Shown here: positions 28,068 through 38,259 of the stretch, one piece after another
Position numbering within the stretch: position 1 is the stretch's first letter
Layout of the letters: every line of letters starts with the position of its first letter
Source: an uncultured Clostridia bacterium
GTDB lineage: Bacteria; Bacillota; Clostridia; Christensenellales; DTU072
DNA: 60,446 nt
NCBI GenBank assembly: GCA_944349655.1
Contig: CALVNL010000005.1
Location: 1-60,446 of the forward strand
Direction: 5' to 3'
Translations under genes and position numbers: made by a program
Notes under the pieces: model-generated
The model's input: only the letters and a program-made list of their open reading frames with translations
Told to the model about the DNA's origin: nothing
Database searches by the model: none

Positions 28068-29441
28068 TTATTTTTTATCGTAAAATTCTTCCAGATACTC
28101 GTCTCTTATACGTTTGAGTTCGTTCCTCGGCAACAATTTCAGAAGGCTCCAACCTAAATTGAGAGTTTCCTCGATACTGCGGTTTTTCTGGAACCCTTGC
28201 GAAACGTACTGATTTTCGAATTCTTCTGCAAAAAGAGCAAACTTTCTGTCCACTTCCGTCAAAGCCGCTTCGCCGAGAATAGCCGAAAGTTCCTTGGCTT
28301 CCTTGCCTCGGGCGTATGCGCTGAACAACTGGTTCATCGTGTCGGCGTGGTCTTTGCGGGTCTTGCCTTTGCCGATACCCTTGTCCTTCAGACGGGAAAG
28401 CGAAGGCAATACGTCGATGGGAGGGGTGACACCTTTTTTGTAAAGTTCACGGCTCAATATGATCTGCCCTTCGGTTATATATCCCGTAAGGTCGGGAATG
28501 GGGTGGGTCTTGTCGTCTTCGGGCATGGTAAGGATAGGTATCTGAGTTATGGACCCTTTCTTTCCTCTGATACGCCCCGCCCTTTCGTATATGGTGGCAA
28601 GGTCGGTGTAAAGGTAACCCGGATAACCTCTTCTTCCCGGCACTTCCTTTCTCGCCGCGCTGACTTCACGCAACGCTTCGCAATAATTAGTTATGTCGGT
28701 GATGATGACCAGAACGTGCATATCGCATTCGAAAGCGAGGTACTCCGCCGCAGTCAAAGCCATACGGGGGGTGGCTATACGCTCTATAGCCGGGTCGTTT
28801 GCAAGGTTCATAAACAGTACCGTCCTGTCTATAGCCCCGGTTTTGCGGAAGTCGGAAATGAAATAATCCGCTTCCTCGAAGGTTATGCCTACCGCCGCAA
28901 ACACGACGGCGAATTTACTGTCGCTGTTGAGAACTTTCGCTTGTCTTGCTATCTGGGCGGCAAGTTCGGCGTGCGGAAGTCCCGACGCGCTGAACACGGG
29001 AAGTTTCTGCCCTCTTACGAGAGTGTTGAGCCCGTCTATAGCAGATATACCCGTCTGAATGAATTCGTCGGGGTAGTCGCGCGCCACGGGATTTATAGGT
29101 TGTCCGTTGATGTTTATCCTCTTGTCGGGGATTATGGGAGACCCGTTGTCTCTCGGTCTGCCCATTCCGTCGAATACCCTGCCCAGCATATCTTCGCTGA
29201 CGGCAAGTTCTATGCTCTTTCCGAGGAAACGGGCCTTTGCCGTGGATATCTTCAGTCCCGACGAACCCTCGAAAAGCTGTACCAAGGCTTTGTCGCCGTT
29301 GATTTCCAGAACCTTTCCGTTACGGCGTTCGCCGTTGTCCTGTTCTATCTCCACGAGTTCGTCGTACTTGACTCCTTCCACGCCCTCCACGAGCATCAAA
29401 GGTCCGACTACTTCTCTGATCGTCTTGTACTCCTTAAGCAT
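28068..29441 (-). CDS. ntpB: V/A-type ATPase subunit B (regulatory)
   Basis: The 457-residue non-catalytic head subunit alternates with A. As expected for B, the P-loop is degenerate ([13 protein letters not shown]). Family hallmarks include [20 protein letters not shown] and the [21 protein letters not shown] segment. It sits 9 bases after subunit A. It has the normal length and no irregularity. Confidence 0.97.
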   Translation of the reverse strand: MLKEYKTIREVVGPLMLVEGVEGVKYDELVEIEQDNGERRNGKVLEINGDKALVQLFEGSSGLKISTAKARFLGKSIELAVSEDMLGRVFDGMGRPRDNGSPIIPDKRININGQPINPVARDYPDEFIQTGISAIDGLNTLVRGQKLPVFSASGLPHAELAAQIARQAKVLNSDSKFAVVFAAVGITFEEADYFISDFRKTGAIDRTVLFMNLANDPAIERIATPRMALTAAEYLAFECDMHVLVIITDITNYCEALREVSAARKEVPGRRGYPGYLYTDLATIYERAGRIRGKKGSITQIPILTMPEDDKTHPIPDLTGYITEGQIILSRELYKKGVTPPIDVLPSLSRLKDKGIGKGKTRKDHADTMNQLFSAYARGKEAKELSAILGEAALTEVDRKFALFAEEFENQYVSQGFQKNRSIEETLNLGWSLLKLLPRNELKRIRDEYLEEFYDKK

Positions 29442-29450
29442 TGCGCCCTC

Positions 29451-31211
29451 CTATCCTATCAAATCGGAAATTTCTTTCTTCAGTTCTTTGTCTATCTCGT
29501 CGAAACGGGCAATATCCTTTTCTTCGATATACTTGGCTCTGCCGATTTTTTCACGCACGTCGAGAGTAATGACATCCTCGATATCCACTCCCTTTATCAA
29601 TGCGTCCTGACCCAGTTCATAGAAAGAAATTATAAGTTTCAGCATCCTTAACTGTTTATTTAAGGACGCGTAAGTGTCGATTTCGTGGAAAGCGTTCTGG
29701 TGCAGATAGTCTTCTCTGACGGTCTTTGCCGTTTCCATCGTAAGGCGGTCCTTGGCGCCCAACGCGTCCATACCCACCAACCTGACTATTTCGTCCAGCG
29801 TGGCTTCTTCCTGTAGGATACTCATGGCTTTACGTCTTAAGGCGTTCCACTCTTTCCCCAGCTTGTCGTCGTACCAGTCGGCAAGACGGTCGGCGTAAAG
29901 GGAATAACTCTGCAACCAGTCGATAGCCGGGAAGTGACGTTTATAGGCAAGGGAGGCGCTCAGTCCCCAGAAAACCTTTACTATACGCAAAGTCGCCTGG
30001 CTGACGGGTTCGCTGAGGTCGCCCCCGGGAGGGCTGACCGCACCTATTGCGGTGACGCTTCCGGTTTTGCCCGAACTTCCCAGTACCTTTACTATACCCG
30101 CTCTTTCGTAGAATTCGGCAAGACGGCTGGATAGATATGCCGGATACCCTTCTTCGCCGGGCATTTCTTCCAGACGGCCGCTCATTTCTCTCAGCGCTTC
30201 CGCCCAACGAGAAGTGGAGTCCGCCATTATGGCTACGTTGTAACCCATATCTCTGAAATATTCGGCTATGGTGATACCCGTATAGATACTCGCTTCACGG
30301 GCGGCAACGGGCATATCCGAGGTATTTGCGATAAGCACGGTACGCTTCATGAGCGGTTCGCCTGTTTTCGGGTCGGTAAGTTCGGGGAACTCGTTCAGAA
30401 CGTCGGTCATCTCGTTGCCGCGTTCGCCGCACCCTACGTAAACTATAATATCGGCGTCCGCCCATTTTGCAAGCTGGTGCTGCACTACGGTTTTTCCGCT
30501 TCCGAACGGTCCGGGTACCGCCGCCACGCCGCCTTTGGTTATGGGGAAGAAGGTATCGATAACTCTCTGTCCCGTCACCATAGGCATATCGGGCGCAAGT
30601 TTTTCGTGATAAGGTCTGCCTTTACGGACCGAACACTTCTGTACCATGGTAAGCGGAATTTCCTTCCCGTCGTCGGTTTTTATTTTCGCAACGACTTCGT
30701 CTATGGTGTATTCTCCGTCGGCTATCGCGGTAAGTTTGCCGCTGACTCCCACGGGGACCATTATGGAATGACGAATGAGGTTGTTTTCCTGCACGAAACC
30801 CACTTCGTCCCCCGGGATAAGCACGTCGCCTACCTTGGCGGTAGGATTGAATTTCCATTTTTTCTCGTGGTCGAGCGCTCTTACTTCCACACCTCTTCCG
30901 ATACGGTCGCCGCTTTTTTCTCTCAAAGCGTTCAGAGGTCTTTGTATTCCGTCAAAAATACTTTCTATAAGCCCCGGTCCCAGTTCCACGCTCAACGGCA
31001 TACCCGTGGAAATAACTTCTTCTCCCGGTCCTATGCCTCCCGTCTCCTCGTAAACCTGTATGGACGCTTTATCTCCTCTCAGCTCTATTATTTCTCCTAT
31101 AAGGTGCGACTTCGACACTCTGACGACGTCGAACATCTTACATTCGCCCATACCTCCGGCCACTATCAAAGGTCCGCTGACCTTAATTACCTTTCCGCTT
31201 ACATTGCTCAT
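29451..31211 (-). CDS. ntpA: V/A-type ATPase subunit A (catalytic)
   Basis: The 586-residue catalytic subunit has the Walker [10 protein letters not shown] (about 229-237), the non-homologous bulge region typical of A subunits (about 110-190), the [20 protein letters not shown] motif, and the C-terminal helical domain. Together with B it forms the hexameric head that hydrolyses or makes ATP. It lies 35 bases after subunit F and has normal family length. Confidence 0.98.
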   Translation of the reverse strand: MSNVSGKVIKVSGPLIVAGGMGECKMFDVVRVSKSHLIGEIIELRGDKASIQVYEETGGIGPGEEVISTGMPLSVELGPGLIESIFDGIQRPLNALREKSGDRIGRGVEVRALDHEKKWKFNPTAKVGDVLIPGDEVGFVQENNLIRHSIMVPVGVSGKLTAIADGEYTIDEVVAKIKTDDGKEIPLTMVQKCSVRKGRPYHEKLAPDMPMVTGQRVIDTFFPITKGGVAAVPGPFGSGKTVVQHQLAKWADADIIVYVGCGERGNEMTDVLNEFPELTDPKTGEPLMKRTVLIANTSDMPVAAREASIYTGITIAEYFRDMGYNVAIMADSTSRWAEALREMSGRLEEMPGEEGYPAYLSSRLAEFYERAGIVKVLGSSGKTGSVTAIGAVSPPGGDLSEPVSQATLRIVKVFWGLSASLAYKRHFPAIDWLQSYSLYADRLADWYDDKLGKEWNALRRKAMSILQEEATLDEIVRLVGMDALGAKDRLTMETAKTVREDYLHQNAFHEIDTYASLNKQLRMLKLIISFYELGQDALIKGVDIEDVITLDVREKIGRAKYIEEKDIARFDEIDKELKKEISDLIG

Positions 31212-31246
31212 TTATCGATCTCCTTAATCTGAGAAGTTGCTTTCTT

Positions 31247-31567
31247 TTAATTTCCGTTCAGAATATCCGTACCTATGGCTTTTTCCACGTTACGGGATAT
31301 TCCGTTCATTCCGAACCCGTTGCTGCCCTGTGCTCCCGGTATGGGTATCACCGCCGGATACGGACGGGTCTTGTAACGGGCGATGATTTCCGACACGTTT
31401 TCGGCTATCTCTTCGGTAATGAATATAACCGCATAGCTTCGGGCGAGTTTCTTGAGAGTTTCCGCCGCGTCGAAATAATTTCTGACGTGGAAAACGTCCG
31501 CTCCTACGGCTTTGAATGCCAAAATACTGTCCTTATCGCCGATTACGGCAATTTTATTGTTACGCAT
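31247..31567 (-). CDS. ntpG: V/A-type ATPase subunit F
   Basis: This 106-residue small subunit of the central rotor has a Rossmann-like fold. It starts with KIAVIGDKDSILAFKAVGAD, the family hallmark, and has the middle YAVIFITEEIAENV. It binds subunit D and can regulate the enzyme. The gene is named by the Enterococcus ntp scheme, in which NtpG equals F. It overlaps the end of subunit C by 8 bases. Confidence 0.93.
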   Translation of the reverse strand: MRNNKIAVIGDKDSILAFKAVGADVFHVRNYFDAAETLKKLARSYAVIFITEEIAENVSEIIARYKTRPYPAVIPIPGAQGSNGFGMNGISRNVEKAIGTDILNGN

Positions 31568-32537
31568 AAAGTTCCCTCACTCGTTTCCGCATCTGATCGC
31601 GCGGAACTTTGTTCTTAATACACACAAGCACCACCCTTATAACTTTTATTTCGTTGAGTTTTGCAAGGTAATACCCGAGTATGGGCGCCACGGAAAACAT
31701 ATCCGTCTTGTTCACGGCGAAGATTCCAAGGAGGAAATTGTCTTGCGCCGTCTCGTAAGACGCCATATCCCCGTCGTTTACGGTTGCGAGAAAATCTTTG
31801 CAAGGGTTGTTTGAAAGTTCTTTCGTAAGTTTTGCGATATCCCCGTTACAATCGGTAAAGGTTTTCAAAGGAATACTTCCGCCTTCCAAAAATCCCTCTT
31901 CGAAAAATTTGTTTCCCGCGCCTATCTTCAGAGTTCGCAGGTAACTCGAAATATTGGTGGCGTCGATAAATACGGTAAAATATTCCTTAATGTATTTATC
32001 TGCGTCTTTGGAAAGCAGGGAATCGATTTCCTTATATAAAGCCTTGTCGAGGACTGTATCGATAAGACGGGGAGACCCCGCGCCCGTTTCGAACGCCCTG
32101 TCTATAATAGCGCACGCTTCTGCGACAAATGGGCTGAAATCGAGTTTTCCTTGCTCGAACCTTTCCTTAAGATAGGAAAAATCGTAATTCCCGTCGGGCA
32201 GGAGCATAGCTTCGTATTCTTTTATGCCTGCGTATTTTGCCTTGAACAGCACCTTTATATTGTGGTAATCGTTCCTGAGGAAAAAACACTCGAACCCCGC
32301 CCCTTCGGGGACGGTCTCCCTGACGAAAGAAGTGGCTATTCTTTCCTCCTCGCCGAGCAGAGTATAAAAATCCTCTCCGTCGGGGACCAACCCTCCGCCG
32401 TAGTTTATTTCCAGAAGGATACGCATTGCGTCGGAAAGCGTCTTACACTCCGTCATACGCATAAGTCTTTCGGTAGTTAAAAGATTTCCTTCCTTCGCCT
32501 TTGCTCTGGCGTTAGCGAATATCAACCCTTCTTTCAT
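31560..32537 (-). CDS. ntpC: V/A-type ATPase subunit C (d-type connector)
   Basis: The 325-residue helical connector sits between the membrane ring and the D/F shaft. Family traits include an N-terminal RAKAKEGNLLTTERLMRM segment, an acidic middle, and a C-terminal motif GYYLAKLNEIKVIRVVLVCI with KNKVPRDQMRKRVRELY. Its start directly abuts the stop of subunit E. It has normal length. Confidence 0.93.
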   Translation of the reverse strand: MKEGLIFANARAKAKEGNLLTTERLMRMTECKTLSDAMRILLEINYGGGLVPDGEDFYTLLGEEERIATSFVRETVPEGAGFECFFLRNDYHNIKVLFKAKYAGIKEYEAMLLPDGNYDFSYLKERFEQGKLDFSPFVAEACAIIDRAFETGAGSPRLIDTVLDKALYKEIDSLLSKDADKYIKEYFTVFIDATNISSYLRTLKIGAGNKFFEEGFLEGGSIPLKTFTDCNGDIAKLTKELSNNPCKDFLATVNDGDMASYETAQDNFLLGIFAVNKTDMFSVAPILGYYLAKLNEIKVIRVVLVCIKNKVPRDQMRKRVRELYA

Positions 32538-33113
32538 TTATTCTCCAAACAACAATTCCGCAATAACCGGTTCGTACCGTTCTTTTACGGCTTTCATTTC
32601 CACTTCGAGAGTGAGGTTTTTGTCGCTCCCCTCGCCTTTTATTATCATTCCGCCGCGGAAAGGCGCATATCCGCCGAAACGGAATTTCTTACCCTTGTCC
32701 GCCGCTTTGCCCGAAAGCCATTTTGCGTTGACGAGTTTTTTGTCGTCTTCGGACAAAACCACTTCGTCGCCGTCGGACGCATACGAAAGCATACCGTCCA
32801 GTAACGCAAGATAAGCCGACGTATCCTCTTTAATAGCTTCTATGGCTTTTTCAAACGCCTCCGCCATAAGCTTCTGGCGGGTCTGAAGTATCATCTTCTT
32901 GACTTCGAGGTTGGCGACGGTGATTTTTCGCCGTATGTTTTCCTCTCTCTCGGCTATGGACTCAGCCATATTCTTTTCCCTGTAGATACGGGCGTCGTTT
33001 TCCGCAACGAGCAATATCTCCTTACCTCTGTTAGAGGCCTCTTCCAGGGTGGAATTCGCTATAATACGGGCGTCGGATATGATTTTGGCTACAATAGCTT
33101 CTTTACCTGTCAT
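32538..33113 (-). CDS. ntpE: V/A-type ATPase subunit E (peripheral stalk)
   Basis: The 191-residue protein has an N-terminal coiled coil (about 1-95) and a C-terminal globular domain, the arrangement of the E subunit that pairs with G/H to form the peripheral stalk. The coil contains ARIYREKNMAESIAEREENI, and the C-terminal domain has FRGGMIIKGEG, matching the family GGxxx-D/G pattern. It lies between K and C in the operon. Confidence 0.93.
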   Translation of the reverse strand: MTGKEAIVAKIISDARIIANSTLEEASNRGKEILLVAENDARIYREKNMAESIAEREENIRRKITVANLEVKKMILQTRQKLMAEAFEKAIEAIKEDTSAYLALLDGMLSYASDGDEVVLSEDDKKLVNAKWLSGKAADKGKKFRFGGYAPFRGGMIIKGEGSDKNLTLEVEMKAVKERYEPVIAELLFGE

Positions 33114-33141
33114 TTACAGTCCTACCTCGTAAATTACTTTT

Positions 33142-33636
<495 letters not shown>

Positions 33637-33683
33637 TTATTACCTCCTTGAAACAATCGTCTTTTTTGATTTGTTTTTTAATA

Positions 33684-35687
33684 TCAATTATCGGGATAAG
33701 TGTATTTCGCTACGCTCCCCAAAGGTTTGAAAGCGTGTCCGCTTCCGTCGTAGAACCTGCCGAAAAATTCGATATACTGCAAACGGGAATTATGAACGTA
33801 AGCTCCCAGCAGGTTGATGGCGATATTGAAAGTGTGACCTATTATCAATATGGGTACGGCTATTATCCAGCTTGCCCAGAAACCGTGGAAAAAGGTATTG
33901 ACGATAATGTCGGCAAGCATATTTATGACGTAACCGATAACGCCCGTGGTAAGCCCCAACCCGAAAAGACGGGAGTAGCTCAAAAGGTCGCTGACCACGT
34001 TTATCGCGCCGTAAGCGTTTCCCAAAGACCCGAATACCATTTTGACGGGATTTTTCTTGCCCAAAGCTCCACCGATAAGAAGCATGGCGGCACCAACGAG
34101 AGCGACGTACATTCCCACCGTTGCGCAAACGCCGAACCAGGCAGGCTCGGGGGATGTATTTATAGCGCCGAGGAAAAGCATAAGCTTTGGACTGATAAGA
34201 CAAAGTCCTATGAAAATAATTACCCAACTGAACTGATTGAAGATCCCTTGCAAAGGATGTCCTTCCTTGATGAGGGCGACGCCCTTTAAGGCAAAGCCCG
34301 TTCCTATCTGCAACACGCCCATACCGAGTGCCAGCATAAACATTTTGAGCGGTTCGTTAAGCGGATTGAACCAGGAAATTTTTTCGAGGAAGCTGCCTTC
34401 GGGCAACGTTATCCCGAACCAACCGCCGAACAGCGTTCCCCAGATGACGGTACTTATTCCGCAAAAACCGAACATAAGGAGCATTTTGCCGCTGTTTTTG
34501 ACGGGTTTAAGAATTTTGACCGCCGCAAAACAAGCTATTGCCATCAATATACCGTATCCCGCGTCGCTTATCATAATCCCGAAAAACAGGAAGTAGAACA
34601 ACGCCACGAAAAGGTTGGGGTCCTGTTCCCTGTACGAAGGCGGTCCGAACATATCCGTTATCCCTTCGAATGTGCTGACGGGTCCGATGTTTTTGGTGAG
34701 CGTGGGCGGAACTTCCTCGTCGGTCGGATCGCGGAATTCTATCTCCGTCCGTTTCGACTTGTCCTCCACTTCGGCTTTGACCTTTTCCGCTTTGTCGGCA
34801 GGCACCCACCCTTCCATAAGGAAAGCGCTCTTGGTGTGCGGACTGCGTTCGGTTATGGCGCACTTGTCTATCTCTATGGTGTAATAGTCGTAAAGCACTT
34901 TGAGAGTGCCGATAAGCGGAATATATTGCTTGACCTTTTTCAGCGTTTCTTCCCGCTCTTTATCCAACTGAAAGATTTTACGCTCGGCGTCCTCTTCTTC
35001 CTGCGCCGCCGTGGCGTCGAAAGTGAACGGACAACGGACAAAGTCCGACGAAGCGAGCAAAGAGTCCGTTTCGCTTTTCGCTTCCTTGTGTCCGCAGATA
35101 ACCACGGGACGAAGTTTGTCGCCGTCGTAAAATACCGCTTCGCAAAGTTCGGGCAAATTTTCCTGCAGAAAAGCGACTTTGGTTTCGGGGACGGTCCCTG
35201 CAACCATAAATGCACTTTCGCTGTCTTTAATGAGCGAAAAAGGAATTTCCACGTCGCGATAGACGTGTAACTGTTCTTTATAGGCTAAAACACGGGATTT
35301 TTCGCCTTTTATGTCCAAAAGACGGGCGTTTATCTTTTCCATCCCGGTAATTTCGGAAAAAATCTCCACCTCTTCTCTCGCCACGGTTTCGTATTCCTCG
35401 ACGGCAACGAGGCGGTTTTCCTTCTTGAAGTTCGCTTTGGGCGGATCTTTTTCCAGACGGGCTTCTTCTTTCAGGGTTTCCTTCAGAAAAGTCAACGCAA
35501 AAGACACCTTGAGCCTTTTCGACTCCAGCGTTTCTCTCTTCGCGACGTCGACAGGGTAATTCGTCAACTCGCAAAGCGGCGTTTCGGTAAGCTCCACGCA
35601 ACCGGATTTTAAGAAAATCCTCATCAGTTTGCTGCGTTCGCTCTTATGAGCCACGAGGCTCATCTTTTTCATTTTAACGATTGACAT
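33684..35687 (-). CDS. ntpI: V/A-type ATPase membrane subunit I (a-type)
   Basis: The 667-residue stator subunit has a soluble N-terminal half (about 1-340) with coiled coils that reach the peripheral stalks, and a membrane half with about seven or eight helices, starting near FVALFYFLFFGIMISDAGYG. The essential arginine region is in NVVSDLLSYSRLFGLGLTTG (SRLFGLGL), which faces the Glu of subunit K. It overlaps the end of the H-like gene by 14 bases. Confidence 0.96.
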   Translation of the reverse strand: MSIVKMKKMSLVAHKSERSKLMRIFLKSGCVELTETPLCELTNYPVDVAKRETLESKRLKVSFALTFLKETLKEEARLEKDPPKANFKKENRLVAVEEYETVAREEVEIFSEITGMEKINARLLDIKGEKSRVLAYKEQLHVYRDVEIPFSLIKDSESAFMVAGTVPETKVAFLQENLPELCEAVFYDGDKLRPVVICGHKEAKSETDSLLASSDFVRCPFTFDATAAQEEEDAERKIFQLDKEREETLKKVKQYIPLIGTLKVLYDYYTIEIDKCAITERSPHTKSAFLMEGWVPADKAEKVKAEVEDKSKRTEIEFRDPTDEEVPPTLTKNIGPVSTFEGITDMFGPPSYREQDPNLFVALFYFLFFGIMISDAGYGILMAIACFAAVKILKPVKNSGKMLLMFGFCGISTVIWGTLFGGWFGITLPEGSFLEKISWFNPLNEPLKMFMLALGMGVLQIGTGFALKGVALIKEGHPLQGIFNQFSWVIIFIGLCLISPKLMLFLGAINTSPEPAWFGVCATVGMYVALVGAAMLLIGGALGKKNPVKMVFGSLGNAYGAINVVSDLLSYSRLFGLGLTTGVIGYVINMLADIIVNTFFHGFWASWIIAVPILIIGHTFNIAINLLGAYVHNSRLQYIEFFGRFYDGSGHAFKPLGSVAKYTYPDN

Positions 35688-35994
35688 ATTCGGACAAAAC
35701 CTTTTCCTTAATAAAGTCCACCGCCTTATTCAATGCGGTACCGTTTTCGATTTTATCGGATTGTTGTTTCCCTGCGAGAAGGATTTTTTCGTAGGAGTCA
35801 TTGCCCTCTTTTAGGGCACTTTCAATGACGTTTGCCCTCTCTTTCTTGACTTTCTCCACTGCGTCAAGGCGGATTTTTTCCGCTTCGGTTTCGGCTTGCG
35901 AAACTATAATTTTCGCTTCTTCCGATGCGGAAGAAGTAATTTCCTCTGCCTGCTTTTCGGCTTCGAGAATGGCGTTGACGGTGTCGGTAATCAT
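35674..35994 (-). CDS. ntpF: V/A-type ATPase subunit H/G (peripheral stalk)
   Basis: This 106-residue protein is one long coiled coil rich in Ala, Glu and Lys (ILEAEKQAEEITSSASEEAK), with a short C-terminal hydrophobic end (AVDFIKEKVLSEYVN). It fits the G/H subunit that pairs with E. The name follows the Enterococcus scheme, where NtpF is the E-pairing subunit. It is the first V-ATPase gene, 9 bases after upp, with SD GGAGA. Confidence 0.85.
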   Translation of the reverse strand: MITDTVNAILEAEKQAEEITSSASEEAKIIVSQAETEAEKIRLDAVEKVKKERANVIESALKEGNDSYEKILLAGKQQSDKIENGTALNKAVDFIKEKVLSEYVNR

Positions 35995-36003
35995 TTTTTC
36001 TCC

Positions 36004-36633
<630 letters not shown>

Positions 36634-36695
36634 TTATCTCCTTGTATTTACTGTCTTTTTGTAAAATTTTTTTGTAAAAATCAGATTTTTTATAA

Positions 36696-37145
36696 TTAAA
36701 AATTTCCGTCTTCGATAGCCGTGATTTTGGCAACCCGCTTTTCGTGACGACCTCCCGCAAACGACGTCGCGAGAAAAACTTTGGTCATCTCGTAAACTTC
36801 TTCGGGGGTGGAAATCCTGCCGCCCATGGCTATCATATTGGCATTATTGTGTTCGGAAGCCATCTGCGCGCAAAAAACGTTCGTGACGTGAGCGCAACGG
36901 ATACCTTTGACTTTGTTGGCGGCGATGGAAATGCCTATCCCCGTGCCGCAAAGCACTATTCCCTTGTCGGCTTGACCGTTTTTTACAGCCAAAGCGGCTT
37001 TCAGTCCGTAGTCGGGATAATCCACCGATTCCGTCCCGTTGTACGTACCGAGGTCCAGAACTTCGTCTCCTCTCTCTTTCAACGCCTTTATACAGGCTTC
37101 CTTGACGGCGAACCCTCCGTGGTCGCACGCTACAGCAATAACCAT
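36696..37145 (-). CDS. rpiB: Ribose-5-phosphate isomerase B
   Basis: The 149-residue enzyme interconverts ribose 5-phosphate and ribulose 5-phosphate. It begins with the hallmark ACDHGGFAVKE and has the catalytic segment VLCGTGIGISIAANKVKGIRCA (Cys and Thr of CGTG) and the binding segment ASEHNNANMIAMGGR. Allose-6-phosphate isomerase is related, but context with upp suits a supply of PRPP precursor. A strong SD, GGAGG, and a promoter at 37172-37199 precede it. The gap to upp is 65 bases without a clear terminator. Confidence 0.96.
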   Translation of the reverse strand: MVIAVACDHGGFAVKEACIKALKERGDEVLDLGTYNGTESVDYPDYGLKAALAVKNGQADKGIVLCGTGIGISIAANKVKGIRCAHVTNVFCAQMASEHNNANMIAMGGRISTPEEVYEMTKVFLATSFAGGRHEKRVAKITAIEDGNF

Positions 37146-37171
37146 TTTAACCTCCGTATTATATCTATGTT

Positions 37172-37199
37172 ATCATATTAAACGCCCTTTTTCAAGCAA
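37172..37199 (-). promoter_or_regulatory. Promoter upstream of rpiB-upp and the V-ATPase genes
   Basis: On the minus strand, TTGCTT (37194-37199) and TATGAT (37172-37177) are 16 bases apart; an overlapping pair TTGAAA and TAACAT at 17 bases is also possible. An inverted repeat, AACGCC-C-TTT (37181-37190) and AAAGGCGTT (37208-37216), straddles the -35 region and could be an operator or a weak terminator for the preceding Sua5 operon. Confidence 0.55.
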
Positions 37200-37260
37200 A
37201 AATTTTCAAAGGCGTTCCGTTTATTGCAAAAATAACTTTCAATGCGGTAAATAAGCCGAT

Positions 37261-38250
37261 TTACGACAGATATTTCCCGTCGCAGCTTTTTTCTATACGA
37301 TTCATGACGGCTCCTTCTTCGCCTGTTTCGGAAAGAGCTTCGATTAAGATTGCGTCGTTTTTCTTTTCGTAGTAACGCAGAAGATGGAAAATATTATGGG
37401 CGATCTCTTTCCCGTCACAACCCATATCCACGGTATTCCTGTCCCCGAACAGCGTTTTGTTTGCGCTACGGGCAAAAATTACGGGATGTTTGCCGTTTTT
37501 CACTTCTTCGTCGTAATAATTCATTGCGTCAACGGGATTTCGGTAAAGCATACACGGTACCGTGGGAGCGTAGTGACGGTATTTCATACCCGGAGCCTGC
37601 GCAACCTTGACTTCTCCGGTATGAGTCTTTACCCTGCCCAAAACTTCTGCAAGCTCTTCTGCGGTGATTATCCCCGGTCTTAAAATCGTCGGAACCTCTC
37701 CCGCTAAGGAAATAACTGTACTTTCTATCCCCACGTCGCACCTGCCGCCGTCCAGAATAAGCGGTATCCTGCCCTTCATGTCTTCGTAAACGTATTCCGC
37801 TTCGGTGGGACTTACTCTCTTGGAAACGTTGGCGCTGGGCGCCGCCACGGGACGGTCGCACAGAGCAAGGAATTCCCGACACAGCGGATGAGACGGTATC
37901 CTTATACCTACAGTTTCCAACCCCGCCGTGACGATATAAGGCACGCACTCTTTTTTCTTCAAAACCACCGTAAGCGGTCCCGGCGAGAATTTAGCGAAAA
38001 GCCTTGCCGCTTCGTCGGTCACGAAAGCCGCTTTTTCGGCGTTATCGAGATCTGTAACGTGCACGATAAAGGGATTGTCTTTAGGGCGGTTCTTGGCTAT
38101 ATAAATTTTTTCCACCGCCTTTTCATCGAGAGCGTTGGCGCCCAGTCCATATACCGTTTCGGTGGGAAAAGCTACGACTTCCCCTCTTCTGATAAGCTCG
38201 GCAGCTTCGGTTAAATATTCCTTCCCGCCGACTTTAGTATCCCAAACCAT
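37261..38250 (-). CDS. ywlC: Threonylcarbamoyl-AMP synthase (Sua5 type)
   Basis: The 329-residue enzyme makes threonylcarbamoyl-AMP from Thr, bicarbonate and ATP for the t6A modification at position 37 of ANN-decoding tRNAs. The YrdC domain (about 1-200) has VAFPTETVYGLGANAL, IYIAKNRPKDNPFIVH and PSANVSKRVSPT. It is followed by the C-terminal Sua5 domain (about 225-329), so this is the long form like Bacillus YwlC. It starts 9 bases after the WG-like lipoprotein gene. Confidence 0.95.
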   Translation of the reverse strand: MVWDTKVGGKEYLTEAAELIRRGEVVAFPTETVYGLGANALDEKAVEKIYIAKNRPKDNPFIVHVTDLDNAEKAAFVTDEAARLFAKFSPGPLTVVLKKKECVPYIVTAGLETVGIRIPSHPLCREFLALCDRPVAAPSANVSKRVSPTEAEYVYEDMKGRIPLILDGGRCDVGIESTVISLAGEVPTILRPGIITAEELAEVLGRVKTHTGEVKVAQAPGMKYRHYAPTVPCMLYRNPVDAMNYYDEEVKNGKHPVIFARSANKTLFGDRNTVDMGCDGKEIAHNIFHLLRYYEKKNDAILIEALSETGEEGAVMNRIEKSCDGKYLS

Positions 38251-38259
38251 TATTTTTCC

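Noticed and set aside
28197-29651. Long open frame opposite the V-ATPase B and A genes
   Set aside because: It is the mirror of well-conserved coding sequence. Codon bias leaves the opposite frame open; it has no SD and no recognisable motif.
36671-36690. A/T-rich hairpin between rpiB and upp as a terminator
   Set aside because: The stem is short and only A/T, and no proper T run follows, so it is not counted.
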